Positions 1-10,570 are shown, counted from the first letter of the stretch. The stretch is 64,000 nucleotides of DNA from Orientallactaga sibirica (GCA_036365145.1 JAEOAD010000794.1:310001-374000), one strand, 5' to 3'. The notes: generated by a model not told the origin, from the letters alone. A program made the numbers and translations.

Positions 1-127
1 TCCCCACAGAACTGGGGTTCCTGGTCTCCTGTATGAGCGCATCTGCTTTTTACATGGGTGCTCAGAATTGAACTCAGGCCCTCTCAGGCTTTCATGCTCT
101 TACCTACTGAGCCATCTCCCCAGCCCC
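1..127 (-). mobile_element. Partial tRNA-head SINE at window edge
   Basis: Plus-strand text ends with the antisense head GAGCCATCTCCCCAGCCCC and contains an antisense B box (ATTGAACTCAGGCC). The 3' part lies outside the window. The wording is closer to an ID/B4 tail than to the young Dip-like copies. Confidence 0.75.
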
Positions 128-685
128 GGAATTTGTCTTGAAGAACTGCATATCATAGCTACAAGGTGTGCCTGGAGCTGTGGCAGCTATCTTTTCTCAG
201 GAGGACAAGGGTGGCATGCTCTGAGCGGCACTGTGGGAAGATAGAGAGGAGTGACCTTGAAATTTTCTTTTGTTAGATAATGAATTCTCTTACTGCTTGA
301 GTCATTTCAAGATGGGTGTTCTGTATTTGTAGCTGAATGCATTATTTTCCCTACAATTCCAATGACTTCCCCAATATAATCGAAATACTTTGTCCTCCTT
401 CCCCCTTGTTTGATTTGATTTTCCTTCAGGATTGGGCTCTCTCCTTGGCATCTTTTTGGAGTGTGTCCTGATTATTGCAGGCTGTGTTGGGAGGACCCTG
501 GGCTCTGTTGCATTTCTATGAATGCTGCTGTTTTTTTTTTTTTTTAAATAAACAAGAACTTATCTGTAGATATAAACATTTAGGAGTCACTTTCACAACA
601 CATCTGTTTAGCAGTACAGAGATAGTATTATAGTAGGGTCTTCCCTAGGACCCACATTATCCCTAGCCACGGGATATTGACCCCC
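128..685. other. Unassigned sequence
   Basis: No coding region or recognisable repeat was found here. A T-run at about 530-545 may be the remains of an antisense A-tail. Confidence 0.4.
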
Positions 686-886
686 TTTTGTTTTGTTTTG
701 TTTTGTTTTGTTTTGTTTTGTTTTGTTTTGTTTTGTTTTGTAGGGTCTTATTCTTGTTCTCGTTCTGGCCCAGGCTGACCTGGAATTCACTATGTAGTCT
801 CAGGCTGGCCTTGAACTCACAGCAATTCTCTTACCTCTAACTCCCATGTGCTGGGATTAAAGGCATGAGCCATCACACTTAGCTTG
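686..886 (-). mobile_element. B1 SINE with (AAAAC)n tail
   Basis: The tail reads as about 11 TTTTG units on the plus strand (686-740). It is followed by the antisense B1 body (GGCTGACCTGGAATTCACTA, GTGCTGGGATTAAAGGCATG). The pentanucleotide array is an expanded A-tail, not an independent satellite. Confidence 0.9.
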
Positions 887-892
887 GCCTGT

Positions 893-1103
893 TTTTTTTA
901 AAAAATATTTTTATTAATTTATTTGAGAGAAAGAGAGAGAGAAAGGGAGAGAACGGGCACATCAGGGCTTCTTGCCACTGCAGATCAACTAGATTTATAT
1001 GCCACTTTGTGTGTCTGGCTTTATGTAGGTACTGGGGAATTGAACCCAGGTCAACAGGCTTTGCAAGCAAGTGCCTTTAAGTACTGAGTGATCTCCCCAC
1101 CCC
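893..1103 (-). mobile_element. Dip-like tRNA-head SINE, variant A
   Basis: The order is A/T-rich tail, GA-rich block, antisense body with CACTTTGTGTGTCTGGC, antisense B box GGGGAATTGAACCC, and a degraded head ending GATCTCCCCACCCC. No TSD was identified. Confidence 0.85.
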
Positions 1104-1600
1104 TTCCCCTGGTGTTTGGTACCCAGCATGTATTTTCTCCTGTGGAGCAGGCCTCAAATCCACTCAGAGTTGTTGGTTACCCCTGTGATCTTTATGCCAC
1201 TATTGCGCTGGAGGGCACATCTTGCCTGTAGGGTCAGTATTGTAGAATGCAGAATTTATCACTGGGTAGTATTATTGATAGCTTTTTTTCTGCCAGCAGC
1301 TGGCATTACACTTTCCACCACTGTTGGAAGCAAGCCAGCAGGAAGGAAGCTTCCACCTCAGCTGCAGCATGAAATTCTTTATGTCCTGAATCCACCAGGC
1401 ATGGTATCTTTAGCAGTGGGGTTTGACTTTCAGTCCTGATGGGCAGCCAAGAGTCATGGCAATAGCATATATTATTTTGGGGTCTTAGAGGCTTCCCTGA
1501 AAAACAACTCACAGGAACGTACCCCATGCTGACACTGATATCATTGTTTGATAGCCATAGCAACCAGGAGTAGCATTATTCATCTGTGTCGTTTACCTCC
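1104..1600 (-). mobile_element. L1 3'UTR fragment
   Basis: Shares phrases with the 51.7-52.8 kb fragment and the 30.0-31.5 kb insert, such as ATGCCACTATTG, GCACATCTTGCCTG and AGCCAGCAGG. It also resembles the 3'UTR of the large L1 (CTATTGCACTTGTG near 23.97 kb). It is therefore read as a 5'-truncated antisense L1. Open frames across it are chance. Confidence 0.6.
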
Positions 1601-1627
1601 ATTCATTCTAATATCATTTGGAATTTT

Positions 1628-2136
1628 GGGTTGGAGAGATTGCTCAGTGGTTAAGGCGTTTGCCTGCAAAGCCTAATGACGCAGATTTGATTCCCCAGAA
1701 CCCACGTAAATCCAGATGCACATAGTGGCGATGTGTCTGAAGTTCGTTTGCTGTGGGTGGAGGCCCTGGTTTGCTCATTCTCTTGGTCTTTCTTCTGTCT
1801 CTCTCTGCTTGCAAATAAATAAAAAATATTTTTTTATCTTATTTTTTTTGGAGAGAGACACAGAGAGAGTCAGAGAGAGACAGAGAGAGAGGGAGGGAGG
1901 AAGACAGAGATGGGCGCGCGAGCACTGTCTCAGCTGCTGAGAACGAAATCCATATGCGTTCGCCCCCTTGTGGCCAAGTGCAGCATTGCACCCTTGCGTC
2001 ACTTTGCATCTGGCTAAACGTGGGACCTGGAGATTGGAACCGCTGGAGATTGGAACCAGTGTTCTGAGGGTTAGGAGGCAGGCGCCTTAACCCCTAAACC
2101 ATCTCTCCAGCCCAAATAAAATATTTTTTAAAAATT
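1628..2136 (+). mobile_element. Dip-like SINE (sense), interrupted
   Basis: The head is at 1628-1660 (GGTTGGAGAGATTGCTCAGT) and the body runs to the A-rich tail at about 1813. The tail is split by a second SINE and resumes at 2114-2136. One of only six sense copies in the window. Confidence 0.85.
1836..2113 (-). mobile_element. Dip-like SINE, variant B, duplicated B box
   Basis: Inserted into the A-tail of the flanking sense SINE; AAAATATTTTTT is repeated on both sides. The unit CTGGAGATTGGAACC plus one base occurs twice in tandem at 2027-2058, so the pol III B box is present twice. Confidence 0.9.
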
Positions 2137-2137
2137 T

Positions 2138-2302
2138 AGCTGGGTGTGGTGGCGCACGCCTTTAATCCCAGCACTCGGGAGGCAGAGGTAGGAGGATCAC
2201 CATGAGTTCGAGGCCACCCTGATAATACATAGTGAATTCCAGGTCAGCCTGAGCTAGAGTGAAACCCTACCTCGAAAAACCAAATAAACAAAACAACAAC
2301 AA
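2138..2302 (+). mobile_element. B1 SINE (sense)
   Basis: Sense B1 beginning AGCTGGGTGTGGTGGCGCAC and ending in an AAC-rich tail. Flanked by short A5T3 direct repeats. Confidence 0.92.
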
Positions 2303-2317
2303 AAAAATTTGGTGTTT

Positions 2318-2541
2318 GGGGGCTGGAGAGATGGCTTAGCTGTTAAATGCTTGCCCGTGAAGCCTAAGGACCCTGGTTTGAGGCTCGATTCCCCATTACC
2401 CACGCAAGCCAGATGCACAATGTGGCGCGTGTATTGGAGTTTGTTTGCAGTGGCTGGAGGTCCTGGTGTGCCCAAAATCTCTCTCTCTCTGCCTCTTTCC
2501 CTCTCTCAAATAAATAAATAAAAATTTTAAAAAGTTACTTT
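2318..2541 (+). mobile_element. Dip-like SINE, variant A (sense)
   Basis: Complete element: head GGGGCTGGAGAGATGGCTTA, B box GCTCGATTCCCC, CT tract, AAATAAATAAATAAAAAT tail. The TSD AAAAAATTTGGTGTTT is at 2302-2317 and 2542-2557. Confidence 0.95.
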
Positions 2542-2557
2542 AAAAAATTTGGTGTTT

Positions 2558-3337
2558 TAACTATTATTCATTGCTAACTGCTGCCTGCTCTCAGGGTGAG
2601 GCTGCTAAATAACCATTTCCTTCTTTCAAGTGTCCACCTCCCTTTAGACTCTGTTTCCTTTTTACTTTCACTTAATATAAAACACTATCCAGCGTTTAGT
2701 TGTTATCTGCAGGAAGAGTCAGTTCATCCAGTTGAATTTTGCTTGACCACATCAGGAACAAGCATTGCTCGTCTCTAGGCTGTGTGGTGGGCACCTGAGA
2801 AATAGCTGGCAGTTGGGCAAAGTTTCTGTGGCATAGAGAGTGTCCAGTCTGCATGGAGCTGTAGTGGCCTTGACACTGGGCTTGGCGGGATCACAATAGC
2901 CTGGAGTCACAAACCATCCGTCAGCACCAACGAGGAGCCTGGTTATTAGTTCTTTGACAATGCTTGCGCCTAAGTAAAAGTCAGTAGTAAGTTGTGGTCG
3001 ACAGAGAGGAAGTTCAGAGGTCAGGTTTTTTTTCCTCTTTTTCTTTTTAAATAAAAGAGGAAGTTGCTACTATTATTTTTGTACCAGTATGGAATATAAT
3101 CTTAGCTAGTGATAAAAGTCTCCCTTTTCCCATTGAAGGGCCACTGGAATGCATGTTGTACCTTGTAAGCAACCCCAGCCAAGAATCGAGGAATCCTGGT
3201 GAAGTGTAACTGTCTCCTCCAAGACAGAGTCATTTCTCATTCTCCTTCCTGGCCAGCATCTCTGCTCACTCACCAGCAGGCACTCGGTGTCAGGTTTCTT
3301 GCTGTATTCCAGGAGGTGTCTCCACTTTCCAGACTGA
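2558..3337. other. Unassigned sequence
   Basis: About 780 bp with no recognisable young repeat and no convincing exon; open frames are short and of unbiased composition. Some of it may be old, diverged repeat. Confidence 0.4.
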
Positions 3338-3475
3338 AAACAAATGTTTATGGAGCTACTGTATGCGGGGTACTACAGGCATAGCAGTGAGCCCAGGAGG
3401 TAGAGCCCATGTTCCATTTGTAAACATTGTAGTTGAAAGCGGACAGCAACAACAGCAAATAAAGCCGTTATTATA
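3338..3475 (+). mobile_element. Ancient mammalian interspersed repeat remnant
   Basis: AAATGTTTATGGAGCTACTGTATGCG... resembles the widespread 'TTTATTGAGCACCTACTATGTGCC' type of old repeat. The family was not assigned. Confidence 0.4.
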
Positions 3476-3670
3476 GACTGTAAGGCAAGAAAAAAATAAT
3501 AACATGGATTCTTTAGGCAGAACCTGTGTTGTTAGAGGTGTGTGATCAAACAGGACATGGTAAAATGGAGCCTTCTCCATTCCTCCATCTTTAAGGGGAG
3601 ATGGGGCATTTCTTATGACTACAGTCTGTGAAATGTCTGAGCGCAAGCAACAGTAGATAAATCTGAATGT

Positions 3671-3786
3671 CACCAGGCTGACCTGGAATTCACTATGCAG
3701 TCTCAGGCTGGCCTCAAACTCACAGTGATCCTCCTACCTCTGTCTCCTGAGTGCTGGCATTAAAGGCGTGCGCCCCCATACCGGGC
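3671..3786 (-). mobile_element. B1 SINE fragment
   Basis: Antisense B1 body lacking its A-tail end (CAGGCTGACCTGGAATTCAC to GCGTGCGCCC). Lies directly against an older B1. Confidence 0.85.
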
Positions 3787-3902
3787 TCCTTGCCCCATTT
3801 TAAGGTCAGAGTCTTGCTCTGTAGCCCAGGCTGGCCTTGAACTCCTCCTGCTACCACCTCCTGGAGTGCTGGGACTAGAGGGTGCATCACCACGCCCAGC
3901 TC
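3787..3902 (-). mobile_element. Older B1 SINE
   Basis: Diverged antisense B1 (TAGCCCAGGCTGGCCTTGAA, GTGCTGGGACTAGAGG). Less like the young consensus than its neighbour. Confidence 0.75.
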
Positions 3903-4561
3903 AGCATGAGTTCTTGCCGGACTGGACCTTGTTTCTTCTGGTATCTGTGTGTCCGTTCCTCCCTCCCATAGCCATGGGTCTGGTTCTTTATACTTGGCTC
4001 AGAGTCCATCCTTGAGGCTGGAAGGAGTTGAGTGGAGGTTCTGGAAGGGTGGGCTTAAGTCCACCAGAGTGAGAATGTCCCTAGATGTCATGTTGGAGTC
4101 AGTTTCAGACAGCATGTTCTTGCTCCCCCATCTGTTCTTCCTGACTTCAGAACCCCTCGTGCATACGGTCTCTGGTTCCAGGGCTACCTGCTGGACTCTA
4201 GGGCTTTCTCTTCTTCCATCCCTAATGTACTTCCTCTCTTCACAATCATGTGAGAGTAGATAAGAGCAGCTTGTTGTTAAGCTTTTGATTGTAAATTGCC
4301 TGCATTAAAAAATGTTAATTATCACTCCTGGGAAGGGGTTAGGCTTTCTCTAGCCATTAGAGCAGCCAAAAGCCAGGTGTGCAGGGGCTTACTGTTTCTC
4401 CCCAAAGAGAGACATCATCAGGGCAGGGAGGTGACACTCATTATGGCTCTTTATGTCCCCATAAATATATCTTCTGTCCATTCTGGAGTCAGCTAGGTTT
4501 GATGATCCGCCATGGGTGATATGGTGAGGTTGTCTTACTGTGTTAAAAAAAAATTAAATTT
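3903..4561. other. Unassigned sequence
   Basis: No recognisable repeat. Open frames of about 100 codons have no recognisable protein similarity and no splice context. Confidence 0.4.
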
Positions 4562-4771
4562 GTGCTGGGCATGGTGGCACATGCCTTTAATCCCAGCACC
4601 GGGAGGCAGAGGTAGGAGGATCACCATGAGTTCAAGGCCAGCCTGAGAATACATAGTGAATTCCAGCTCAGCCTGGGCTAGATCAAGACCCTACCTTGAA
4701 AAACCAAAACTAAAACCAAAACAAACAAACAAACAAACAAAACCAAAACAATCAAACAAACAAAGCAAAAA
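4562..4771 (+). mobile_element. B1 SINE with (AAAC)n tail
   Basis: Sense B1 (GCTGGGCATGGTGGCACATG) followed by an extended AAAC/AAAAC tail to about 4771. Confidence 0.92.
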
Positions 4772-4853
4772 CCTTGTTTTTGAAAGTGAAAGATGCATAA
4801 ATATAATCTCATTAAAATGAACTATACACCATATCAAAGTTTAAAGACTTTTT

Positions 4854-5119
4854 TTTCTTGGAGAGAGACACAGAGAGAGACAGAGAGAGAGAGGGACAGG
4901 AAGACAGATAGAGATGGGCGTGCCAGCAGCCTCTCCTCAGCCGCTGCGAAAGAAATCCAGATGCGTGTGCCCCCTTGTGGTCAAGTGCGGCATTGCGCCC
5001 TTGTGTCACTGCATCTGGCTAAACGTGGGACCTGGAGATTGGAACCGCTGGAGATTGGAACCAGTGTTCTTAGGCTTAGGAGGTAGGCGCCTTAACTGCT
5101 AAGCCATCTCTCCAGCCCC
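4854..5119 (-). mobile_element. Dip-like SINE, variant B, duplicated B box
   Basis: Complete antisense element with an 18-bp TSD AAAGTTTAAAGACTTTTT at 4836-4853 and 5120-5137. The 16-bp B-box unit is duplicated at 5032-5063, as in the 1836 copy. Confidence 0.95.
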
Positions 5120-5213
5120 AAAGTTTAAAGACTTTTTAAAAACTCTTTTGACATCCTCATCTTTGTTCCCTTTCTTCCCTAGAAGCCATGATTATTTGTA
5201 AATTTGGTGTCTT

Positions 5214-5282
5214 CTTGGGTGGGGGAATGGCTCATTTGGCCAAGTGCTTGCTGGACAAGCATGAGGATGCAAGTTTGGATCC
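5214..5282 (+). mobile_element. Old tRNA/ID-type SINE head fragment
   Basis: GGAATGGCTCATTTGGCCAAG...TGCTTGCTGGACAAGCATGAGGA matches the head of an ID/B4-type SINE. It is cut off where the LTR begins. Confidence 0.55.
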
Positions 5283-5855
5283 TGTGACAGTTACCTTTTC
5301 CTCACTGGACAAACACCTGACCAGAAGCAGTTTATGGGAGGAACGTGTTTATTTCAAGCTGACAATTTCTAGAAAAGCTTCCGCATGGTGGAGGAAGCTG
5401 GCTTATTTCATCATACATCCACAGCAGAGAGAGAGTGAACAGCCAGAGGTCAAGCTGGTTCTGAACACACCTTAGGGCCAGACTCCAGATTTCTCTCCAC
5501 TGACATACCTCCTCAGGCAGGGCTCTGCCAGCTGGAGACTTAAGTAGGAAGCTTAATCTTTTTTGTTTATTTTATTTTTATTTATTTATTTGAGAGCGAC
5601 AGACAGAGAAAGAGGGAGAGAGCGAGAGAGAATGGGCACACCAGGGCCTCCAGCCACTGCAAACGAATTACAGATGCACGCGCCACCTTGTGCATCTGGC
5701 TTACGTGGGTCCTGGGGAATCGAGCCTCGAACCAGGGTCCTTAGGCTTCACAGGCAAGAGCTTAACCACTAAGCCATCTTTCCAGCCCCGGAAGCTTAAT
5801 CTTAATTAAAAAAATACCTGAGGCTATGGGGCTATTACAATTCAAAACCACCACA
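5283..5855 (-). mobile_element. MaLR-type LTR, antisense, with SINE inside
   Basis: Antisense relative of the LTR at 9558: CTGGACAAACACCTGACCAGAAGC at one end and CAAAACCACCACA at the other. Boundaries TG/CA are flanked by near-identical 5-mers GATCC (5278-5282) and GACCC (5856-5860), consistent with a retroviral-type TSD. It has no coding capacity. The insertion at 5561-5789 is later. Confidence 0.7.
5561..5789 (-). mobile_element. Dip-like SINE, variant A
   Basis: Nested in the antisense LTR with TSD GGAAGCTTAATCTT at 5547-5560 and 5790-5803. Has a small internal repeat around the B box (GAATCGAGCCTCGAACCAGG). Confidence 0.95.
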
Positions 5856-5859
5856 GACC

Positions 5860-6150
5860 CCCAGCATCAGTGTCAAAGCCAGGCTTGACAGATGTTACTC
5901 CAGTTTTGGGGAGGTGGGTACAGGAGAATCCCCAGACCTGCTGGCTAGTTATTCTAGGCCAATTAGTGAACTCTGGGTTCAGATCCTGTCCCAAAAAGTA
6001 ATGTGGAGAAGTGATTGATGAAGACATCCGACATCAACCTCTGTCTTCCACATGTACACACAAACATGTGTGACCACACATATAGGAACATGCATACACA
6101 CACACGTGTAGGCACACCACACATAGACATGTGCAAAACAATTTGATGTC
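5860..6150 (+). mobile_element. B4 SINE (sense) with CA-rich end
   Basis: Contains the B4 phrases TGGCTAGTTATTCTAGGCCA, TCCTGTCCCAAAAAGTAATGTGG and GAAGACATCCGACATCAACC. It runs into a degenerate CA-rich tail (6055-6150). Confidence 0.7.
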
Positions 6151-6159
6151 CTATATATG

Positions 6160-6307
6160 TATGGTTTTTCGAGGTAGGGTTTCACTCTAGCCCAGGCTGA
6201 TCTGGAGTTCACTCTGTCTTCTCAGGGTGGCCTTGAACTCAACAGTGATCCTCCTACCTCTGCCTCCTGAGTGCTGGGATTAAAGGTGTACGCCACCACA
6301 CCCGGCT
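6160..6307 (-). mobile_element. B1 SINE
   Basis: Antisense B1 from TTTTTCGAGGTAGGGTTTC to CCACCACACCCGGC. Confidence 0.92.
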
Positions 6308-6320
6308 TCTTTTTTATATT

Positions 6321-6346
6321 TTCTTTCCTTCCTTCCTTCCTTCCTT
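6321..6346. repeat. (TTCC)n microsatellite
   Basis: Short pyrimidine tetranucleotide array between two antisense B1 elements. Confidence 0.9.
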
Positions 6347-6349
6347 TTT

Positions 6350-6506
6350 TTTATTTTTTTTGTTGGTTTTTTGAGGTAGGGTCTCATCCTAGCCCAGGCT
6401 AACCTGGAATTTACTATGTAGTCTCAGGATAGCCTTGAACTCATGGCAATCCTCCTACCTCTGCCTCCCAAGTGTAGGATTAAAGGCATGTGCCACTATG
6501 CCCAGC
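6350..6506 (-). mobile_element. B1 SINE
   Basis: Antisense B1 with a small deletion in the usual AGTGCTGGGATTAAAGG motif (reads AGTGTAGGATTAAAGG). Confidence 0.9.
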
Positions 6507-6712
6507 TTATTTTATTTCTTTATTTGACAGAGAGAGAGAGAGAGAGGGAGAGAATTAATGAATGAGTCCACCAGGACCTCCAGCCACTGCAAACAAACTC
6601 CAGATATATGTGCCACCTTGTGCATCTGGTTTACATGGATACTGGGGAATTGAACCTGGATCCTTAGGCTTTGCAAGCAAGTGCCTTAACCTCTAAGCTG
6701 TCTCTACAGCCC
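6507..6712 (-). mobile_element. Dip-like SINE, variant A
   Basis: Antisense element following the B1 directly. The head is degraded (CTAAGCTGTCTCTACAGCCC) and the internal B box is GGGGAATTGAACCTGG. Confidence 0.9.
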
Positions 6713-7212
6713 TGATGTTTTCTTATAGAACTCCATAGCACTCCATGGTATGAATTTCTCCCATGTACTGGGCATTCCCTGTTGTCAAACATTTAAACTC
6801 CTTGGAATCACACACGTCTCACACATATGCAAGTGTATCTTCAGCTCCTGAGAAATAGAATGACTGGGCCATGGGGTATCATGACTTAGCATTTTCCAAA
6901 TGTTCTCCAGAGTGACTGGACCATTGCTCCAGCAGCACATGATCCCACCTCACTGTTCTTTCCCCAGCTTATGTTATTATCAGGCTTTCACATTTTCTCC
7001 AGTCTAATGGGAAAAAATGGGGGTTAATGGTAGTGAACATTTTCTTGATTACCAGTGAGGCCAAGCATCTTTTTTTTTTTTTACACATTTATAGATGAGT
7101 GTATTTCATCTTCTATGAATATCCTCCTTACTTTTTTTAATTATTATTTGTAGGAATTTTGCTGTGACAGTCCAGCATTCCTTTGATGCCTTTTACTTCT
7201 TTATTTTCTTTT
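6713..7212 (-). mobile_element. Ancient L1 3'-end remnant
   Basis: Antisense text matches the 3' part of old mammalian L1 ORF2/3'UTR (…AGAATGACTGGGCCATGGGG…, TTCTCCAGAGTGACTGGACC, GTGAACATTTTCTTGATTAC). Heavily diverged and non-coding. Confidence 0.65.
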
Positions 7213-7221
7213 TCTTTTTCA

Positions 7222-7280
7222 TGTGCTGGGCCTGGAACACAGAGCCCTGTCACTGAGTTCCACCCTCAGGCCTCTTTGCT
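7222..7280 (-). mobile_element. Old ID/B4-type SINE fragment
   Basis: GTGCTGGGCCTGGAACACAG…CACTGAGTTCCACCCTCAGGCC resembles the antisense ID-like half of B4. Weak. Confidence 0.4.
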
Positions 7281-7396
7281 GGTTATTAGTTTTTGTTTGT
7301 CTTAATTCATTTTCATCCATCTCGCATCACCCCAGTGAATGGAATTGTAGATTCCTTCCCTACTTGTTTCCATTTTTTTTCAAAAAACTAAATCTC

Positions 7397-7629
7397 TTTT
7401 TTTATTTATGAGAGAGAGAAGGAGGGGGGAGAGAGAGAGAGAGAGAGAGAGAATGGGTGCTGTAGGGCCTCTTAGCTGCTGGAAGGATCTCCAGATGGAT
7501 GTGCCCACTTGTGCGCCTGTGCGACATTGCACACTTGCATCACTTTGCATCTGGCTATGTGGAGATTCGAATGTGCTTTCTTAGGTTTCGCAGGCAAGCG
7601 CCTTAACCGCTAAGCCATCTCTCCAGCTC
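7397..7629 (-). mobile_element. Dip-like SINE, variant B (diverged)
   Basis: GA block at 7410-7452, the variant-B segment (CACTTGCATCACTTTGCATC), and a deletion around the B box (GTGGAGATTCGAATG). Ends CTAAGCCATCTCTCCAGCTC. Confidence 0.88.
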
Positions 7630-7639
7630 AGGTTTCACT

Positions 7640-7760
7640 TTTTAAGCTTTCCAAAGTGTCAGTCTATTATTCCCACTTAAAAGGTGAGAAAACTAAGGCT
7701 CAGAGGGATTAAGCGTTACACCCTGTGCAGTCAGGAACCTGCTTGAAGCATGAGCAGAGG
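7640..7760 (-). mobile_element. MIR/L2-like remnant
   Basis: ATTATTCCCACTTAAAAGGTGAGAAAACTAAGGCTCAGAG is the antisense MIR/L2 signature. Confidence 0.6.
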
Positions 7761-8409
7761 CCGCCGTGCACCAAACTCCTGCGAGCCGAGCCACGAGAGA
7801 TTATTACTGCTAACCTTCCCGTTTCCCAGACACTTCCACTGTGCATCTCCAGAGAGAAGTTTTTAATTATTCATCTCTTTTCCAAGTAATTGGTGACAAG
7901 CCCTCCAGCAGGAGATGGGACAAACTTGATTGTAAAAACATCCTCCATATATTTGGCTCCAAAGGGCTGCAGGTGGAGACCCTCTCCTGGGCCTGTTTTC
8001 TGAGGGGCTTCTGGCACACTGACCGCAGCCTTTTACTAAAGTTGCCTGTGGTCAGAAGATTGGGGAAACCGATACTGCCATGGTCTACATCTGTTTATCA
8101 CCTTGAGAAATGACCTCTGCACCTTGTATTTCTTCAGGTCCTTAACAAAGAATTGCATTTTTTTTTTTTTTATACAGACAAGGCTAGGTCATCTCTGTGG
8201 ACTTTCCAGGGAGCAGTACACCAACCCCTACCACAGCATGGGCAACAAAAAGTTAAATAGCAGGCATACACAGTAGGCACCAGCTAGGACTCCCTATACT
8301 GAGTGCAAAACGTTGATTGAAATTTCTGTTTTCTATCTACTAAGCTTTTATTTGGGACAGGCACAAAGGTATGCCACATGTAGGGGTAACGTCATTTAAA
8401 TTCCATAGT
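7761..8409. other. Unassigned, partly repeat-poor sequence
   Basis: 7761-8156 has no recognisable repeat and contains AT-rich homeodomain-like words (TTTTTAATTATTCAT, AAGTAATTGG). A T-run starts at 8159. No exon was supported; see findings. Confidence 0.4.
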
Positions 8410-8515
8410 GACTTATTAGTTTAATAGTTTATTGTCTCCACTTTGTGGATGAATAATCTGAGGCTGTTATTTAACTGGCTTGAGGTCAAATAACAAGCGG
8501 TGAAGCCATGACTTA
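8410..8515 (-). mobile_element. MIR/L2-like remnant
   Basis: TTGTCTCCACTTTGTGGATGAATAATCTGAGGC…GAGGTCAAATAACAAG follows the antisense MIR/L2 pattern. Confidence 0.5.
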
Positions 8516-9404
8516 AATTCCCAAATGTGTGGCCTCGGTGGCCACACCAAACGTTATGGAATTGATTCCCAAACGTTTCCCTAACATCTTCTCTTTAGTT
8601 CTAGACCTGGTAAGTGCTTGTCCAATAAGATTATCATAAAGTCGTGACATGAATAGCATAAGGGGGAACTGTGCCCAGGTTGAGAGAGCCTCCCTCACAT
8701 TTGGGTTTGTTTGTGCCTGGTTATGAGAGGGGCTCCATAGCCTGGGGAAAGAGGCAATGGCATGGTGGCAAAAGGTTAGTGTTCTGGCTGAGGTGCCCCA
8801 GGATGGTGGCACTCACTGAGAGAGAGAGAGAGGGACATCAGAACAGGCGGGGCCAGTGTGGGGGCTGCTGTGCCGACTGTCCTTGGCTTCATTATAATGA
8901 CACCTGCAGATGCTCTTCCCATCATGCATCTGATGCCGTGACACAGTCCCAGCTCCTACATAAGGACAGAAAAGGGAAGTAGACTTTTCCAGAACTTCCT
9001 CTCCATTTTGAAATTCCCCATCTTTCCCCCTCTGGGCTTCACTCTTCATTAAACTTGACTAAAAGCTGTGCTTCCCCAAAGTGGCAGACACCTTATTCTG
9101 AGAACATGTGCACTCCCTCCTGGAGTGTGCACTTTCTCTTTGTAATTTGATGCTCCCTTCTCGTTCTTGCCTTTATCTTGTTTCTGAATTCTTTCTCTGA
9201 TGGTGACAGGGTCCTGGGAACCCTGGGTAGAGGTCCAGGCTCTGGCTGTACCTGAAACACCTCCTGCAACCCCAGCTTCACTTCAAGAACAGTATAGATC
9301 TTGGACCAAACTTTTGAATATAGTTGGCCTCCTAAGAACTTTATAAATTTGGTTTGAGATGCCAAATGAATGTCAGAAGATGAGAAAGGGCAAGGTAACT
9401 CATG
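8516..9404. other. Unassigned sequence
   Basis: About 890 bp without recognised repeats except a short GA run at 8818-8832. Open frames here are short and unlike known proteins. Confidence 0.4.
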
Positions 9405-9485
9405 TTTGTTGAACTTGACTGTGAAGTAGGTGTGCCCATTTCACAGATGGAGAAACAGAGGGGATAGTTTGCCCAATGTCACTGT
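9405..9485 (-). mobile_element. MIR/L2-like remnant
   Basis: CCCATTTCACAGATGGAGAAACAGAGG…GCCCAATGTCAC is a recognisable antisense MIR/L2 core. Confidence 0.6.
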
Positions 9486-9557
9486 GGTGAACTGTATTGC
9501 TATTTCAATTACTTGCTCTCTTCCCCATGCATTCCTATGTGACTTACTGTGTCCATT

Positions 9558-9902
9558 TGTGGTGGTTTGATTCAGGTGTCCCCCATAAACTTAGGTGTTC
9601 TGAATGCTAGGTTCCCAGCTGTTGGAGATTTGGGAATTAATGCCTCCTGGAGGCAGTGTATTGTTGGGGGTGGGCTTATGGGTATTATAGCCAGTTTCCC
9701 CATGCCAATTTTTGGTACACTTTCCTGTTCCTGTTGTCCACCTGATGTTGGCCAGAAGTGATGTCCACTCTCTGCTCATGCCTTTTTTTTCCCTGCCATC
9801 CTGGAGTGTCCCCTTGAGTCTGTGAGCCAAAATAAACCCCTTTCCCCCAAAACTGCTTTTGGTCAGGTGATTTCTGCCAGCAATGCGAACCTGAATGCAA
9901 CA
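9558..9902 (+). mobile_element. Solo MaLR-type LTR
   Basis: A 345-bp LTR beginning TGTGGTGGTTTGATTCAGGT and ending GAATGCAACA, with TG…CA ends. An exact 5-bp TSD CCATT is at 9553-9557 and 9903-9907. It contains the polyadenylation signal in CCAAAATAAACCCC (about 9825-9840). No internal retroviral region adjoins it, so it is a solo LTR. The related copy at 5283 is in the opposite orientation. Confidence 0.85.
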
Positions 9903-9907
9903 CCATT

Positions 9908-10345
9908 TGCAAGAGGGAAATAGTTTCTTGTCCTACTGGGGCTGCCATGGGATATACATCAGCTAGTGAGCAGACTTGGCATACTTTATATCTACACAGA
10001 TGTTTGAAGAGCATTGATTGTTGCTCGTTTTCCCTTTTCCATAAGACTAAGAAAATGCTGTTACCTTAGTATGTGTCCTGGGGTGGAGAAAGCACGTGGA
10101 ACAGAGCCTCAGAAAACTTGAGTAGCATATATGAGTAGCATATGCATGAGCAAGAATGAAACATTGGATATTGTAGGTCACTAGACTCTTGGAGTTGCTT
10201 GTTATTGCAGCTTTACATAGCAAACACTGACTAATACAATCATATCCTAGAAACTAACTTGGCTTAGCTGGAATTTGAAACAGGCAGAATTCCAAATCCT
10301 TTCCACTTTTCCCTTTTACTTCACTGTCCCCCAATGTTCTAATTT
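9908..10345. other. Unassigned sequence
   Basis: Mostly unassigned. 10185-10240 (TTATTGCAGCTTTACATAGC…GACTAATACAA) resembles the terminal part of a MaLR LTR, but the rest of such an LTR is not visible. Confidence 0.35.
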
Positions 10346-10560
10346 TCTTTTTTTTTTAATTTTTAAAATCAATTTATTTATTCAGCAGAGAAAGAGGGAG
10401 AGAGAGAGAATAGGTGCACCAGGGCCTCCAGACACTGTAAATCAACTCCAGATGCATGCTCCCCCTTGTGCATCTGGCTAACGTGGATCCTGGGGAATTG
10501 AACCTGGGTCCTTTGGCTTTGCAGGCAAGCATCTTAAACACTAAGCCATCCCTCCAGCCC
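10346..10560 (-). mobile_element. Dip-like SINE, variant A
   Basis: Complete antisense copy with an unusually short GA block; B box GGGGAATTGAACCTGGG. A second copy starts 11 bp downstream. Confidence 0.92.
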
Positions 10561-10570
10561 CTGATTTTAT

